Positions 62,732 through 64,000 of a DNA stretch of 64,000 nt are shown here, piece after piece. The stretch spans positions 1 through 64,000 of the forward strand of contig NZ_LJAK01000017.1 in assembly GCF_001420005.1 (NCBI RefSeq), in the 5' to 3' direction. A model generated the notes under the pieces. The model saw only the letters and a list, made by a program, of their open reading frames with translations. It made no database searches and was not told where the DNA came from. The translations under genes were made by a program, and so were the position numbers. Every line of letters begins with the position of its first letter. The stretch's first letter is position 1. The DNA comes from Loktanella sp. 3ANDIMAR09 (GTDB lineage: Bacteria; Pseudomonadota; Alphaproteobacteria; Rhodobacterales; Rhodobacteraceae).

Positions 62732-63574
62732 TTAGCGGCCTTTCTTCTTTTGGTGACGCGTACGGATGATCAGGCTGCTGGAAGCCTTCTTCCGGTTACG
62801 GGTCTTGGCGCCTTTGGTGGGCTTGCCCCAGGGTGTCACAGGGTGACGACCACCGGAGGTCCGACCTTCACCACCGCCGTGCGGGTGATCGATCGGGTTC
62901 ATCGCGACACCGCGGACCGAAGGACGCTTGCCCTTGTGGCGGGTGCGACCGGCCTTACCAAAGTTCTGGTTGGAATTGTCGGGGTTGGACACGGCACCGA
63001 TGGTGGCCATGCATTCCTGACGCACCAGACGCAGTTCGCCCGAGGACAAACGGATCTGAGCGTAACCACCGTCACGACCGACGAACTGGGCGTAGGTGCC
63101 GGCGGAACGTGCGATCTGACCGCCCTTGCCTGCCTTCAGCTCGATGTTGTGAACGATCGTACCGATCGGCATGCCGGAGAACGGCATCGCGTTGCCCGGC
63201 TTGATGTCGGCCTTTGCGGACGCGATCACCTTGTCGCCGATGGACACACGCTGCGGTGCGAGGATGTAATTCTGAGTGCCGTCTTCGTACTGGATCAGCG
63301 CGATGAATGCGGTGCGGTTCGGGTCATATTCGATCCGCACGATAACAGCGGACATGTCCAGCTTGTTACGCTTGAAATCGACGATGCGGTACAGACGCTT
63401 TGCGCCCCCACCAATACGACGCGACGTGATCCGTCCGGTGTTGTTCCGGCCGCCCGATTTCGTCAGACCCTCGGTGAGGGATTTGACGGGACGTCCTTTC
63501 CAAAGCTCCGAACGGTCGATCAGCACCAGCCCACGCTGGCCCGGCGTCGTCGGCTTATACGACTTGAGTGCCAT
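62732..63574 (-). CDS. rplB: 50S ribosomal protein L2
   Basis: The 280-residue L2 starts [20 protein letters not shown] and has the peptidyl-transferase-proximal [20 protein letters not shown] (with the essential His) and ending HQKKKGR. The start at 63574 follows GGAAGAAG; the open frame extends 52 codons further without family support. It is the first gene of this cluster in the window; rplW, rplD and rplC are not adjacent. Confidence 0.98.
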   Translation of the reverse strand: MALKSYKPTTPGQRGLVLIDRSELWKGRPVKSLTEGLTKSGGRNNTGRITSRRIGGGAKRLYRIVDFKRNKLDMSAVIVRIEYDPNRTAFIALIQYEDGTQNYILAPQRVSIGDKVIASAKADIKPGNAMPFSGMPIGTIVHNIELKAGKGGQIARSAGTYAQFVGRDGGYAQIRLSSGELRLVRQECMATIGAVSNPDNSNQNFGKAGRTRHKGKRPSVRGVAMNPIDHPHGGGEGRTSGGRHPVTPWGKPTKGAKTRNRKKASSSLIIRTRHQKKKGR

Positions 63575-63869
63575 GTTAGCTTCTTCCGTTTGCTTGGCGG
63601 GCCCACTGACGCGGACCCTGATGTGAAGGCCCCCGTAGGTGCCAAAGAATAAACCAAACGGCCCCGGAACGAATCCGAGGCCGGTCAGTTGGCGGCTGAT
63701 AGCAGGGGGGCGGTGGGGTGGCAAGTCCATTGCTCATGGCCGACAGCGTTTCCGGACGCAGCGGCCTGACCAGACCCAGGCATCTGGCCCCTGGCCCACC
63801 AAAGCAAAAGGCACCCCGATTGCGCGGGGTGCCCCTGTTTCACGGGTGCCGGATCAGACCGGCACGCGA
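63575..63869. other. Intergenic region between outer-membrane protein gene and rplB
   Basis: About 295 bp contain the terminator at 63806-63833 and, between it and rplB, about 230 bp without a recognisable gene. The leader of the rplB transcript must lie here unless transcription reads through from further upstream. I could not identify a convincing promoter pair. Confidence 0.4.
63806..63833 (-). terminator. Rho-independent terminator of the outer-membrane protein gene
   Basis: On the minus strand GGCACCCC...GGGGTGCC is an 8-bp stem followed by TTTTGCTTT, 37 bp past the stop codon at 63870. Confidence 0.85.
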
Positions 63870-64000
63870 TCAGAAGTGGAAACGCACCTCTGCGGTGATG
63901 CCATAGCTGTCCACGTTGTCGCCAAACCGACCGTCGATGCGGATCTGCTGGTCGATCTGATCGACCGGACCATCGGTGAACAGCTGCGAGAACGTGTAAC
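63870..64000 (-). CDS. Outer-membrane beta-barrel protein, C-terminal end (cut by window edge)
   Basis: The minus strand is open from the edge to a TGA at 63870-63872, giving 43 residues: YTFSQLFTDGPVDQIDQQIR, IDGRFGDNVDSYGI and the final TAEVRFHF. Alternating polar/hydrophobic strands and the terminal aromatic Phe are the Bam recognition signature of porin-like proteins. The family cannot be told from this fragment. Confidence 0.65.
   Translation of the reverse strand, partial: YTFSQLFTDGPVDQIDQQIRIDGRFGDNVDSYGITAEVRFHF

Overview
The window reads as chromosomal DNA of an alphaproteobacterium, most likely a marine Rhodobacteraceae (Roseobacter-type) strain. The basis is the aapJQMP amino-acid ABC operon, the rpmH-rnpA-yidD / ttcA / yidC-MOSC-engB / argB run, a DUF1127 mini-protein, an ATP12-type F1 assembly factor and a LuxR/LuxI pair. 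Assignment below family level is not possible from sequence reading alone.

Layout. (1) 1-11.5 kb is an accessory, partly AT-richer block of surface and secretion genes: the N-terminal part of a trimeric autotransporter adhesin cut by the window edge, a small lipoprotein just upstream of it, a GT4-type glycosyltransferase, and an RTX serralysin-type zinc protease followed by a two-gene type I secretion system (ABC exporter and membrane fusion protein). The block is littered with decayed IS3 and IS256 transposases. (2) 11.5-14.0 kb is an IS graveyard: an IS3-family element with perfect 16-bp ends but a broken orfB, sitting against fragments of other IS3 and IS110 elements. (3) 14.0-25.4 kb is an integrative, probably mobilizable element inserted at the 3' end of tRNA-Arg(ACG). 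It carries a tyrosine integrase, a DUF3987 helicase-like protein, a MOBV relaxase with a strong inverted repeat upstream (candidate oriT), a 29-bp-period iteron array (candidate origin), and a three-gene operon (unknown protein, zinc-ribbon/GIY-YIG protein, FtsH-like AAA protein) facing a ribbon-helix-helix gene across a direct-repeat operator candidate. The FtsH-like protein lacks the HEXXH zinc site and the aromatic pore loop and is the most unusual gene in the window. (4) 25.4-48.5 kb is ordinary core chromosome: a sensor kinase, a flavoprotein disulfide reductase/TVP38 pair, rpmH-rnpA-yidD, ttcA, yidC-MOSC-engB, a five-haem cytochrome c, argB-sixA, the aap operon, crcB-rluA-HAD-ATP12, rarA, and luxR-luxI. 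(5) 48.6-63.6 kb is the S10/spc/alpha ribosomal protein cluster on the minus strand (rplB to rplQ). It includes secY, adk and rpoA and is broken in three places. rplB has no rplW/rplD/rplC next to it. A 2OG-oxygenase-like gene and a palindrome cluster sit between rplP and rpmC. A DUF1127 gene and an alpha/beta hydrolase sit between rpmD and rplO. The right edge holds the C-terminus of an outer-membrane beta-barrel protein.

How the genes work together: the protease and its ABC/MFP pair form a self-contained secretion unit whose outer-membrane channel must be encoded elsewhere. The mobile element has candidate integration, replication, mobilization and regulatory parts, but no type IV secretion genes are visible, so it would need a helper. 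The yidC and ribosomal clusters are translation and membrane-insertion housekeeping, with several start/stop overlaps indicating translational coupling.
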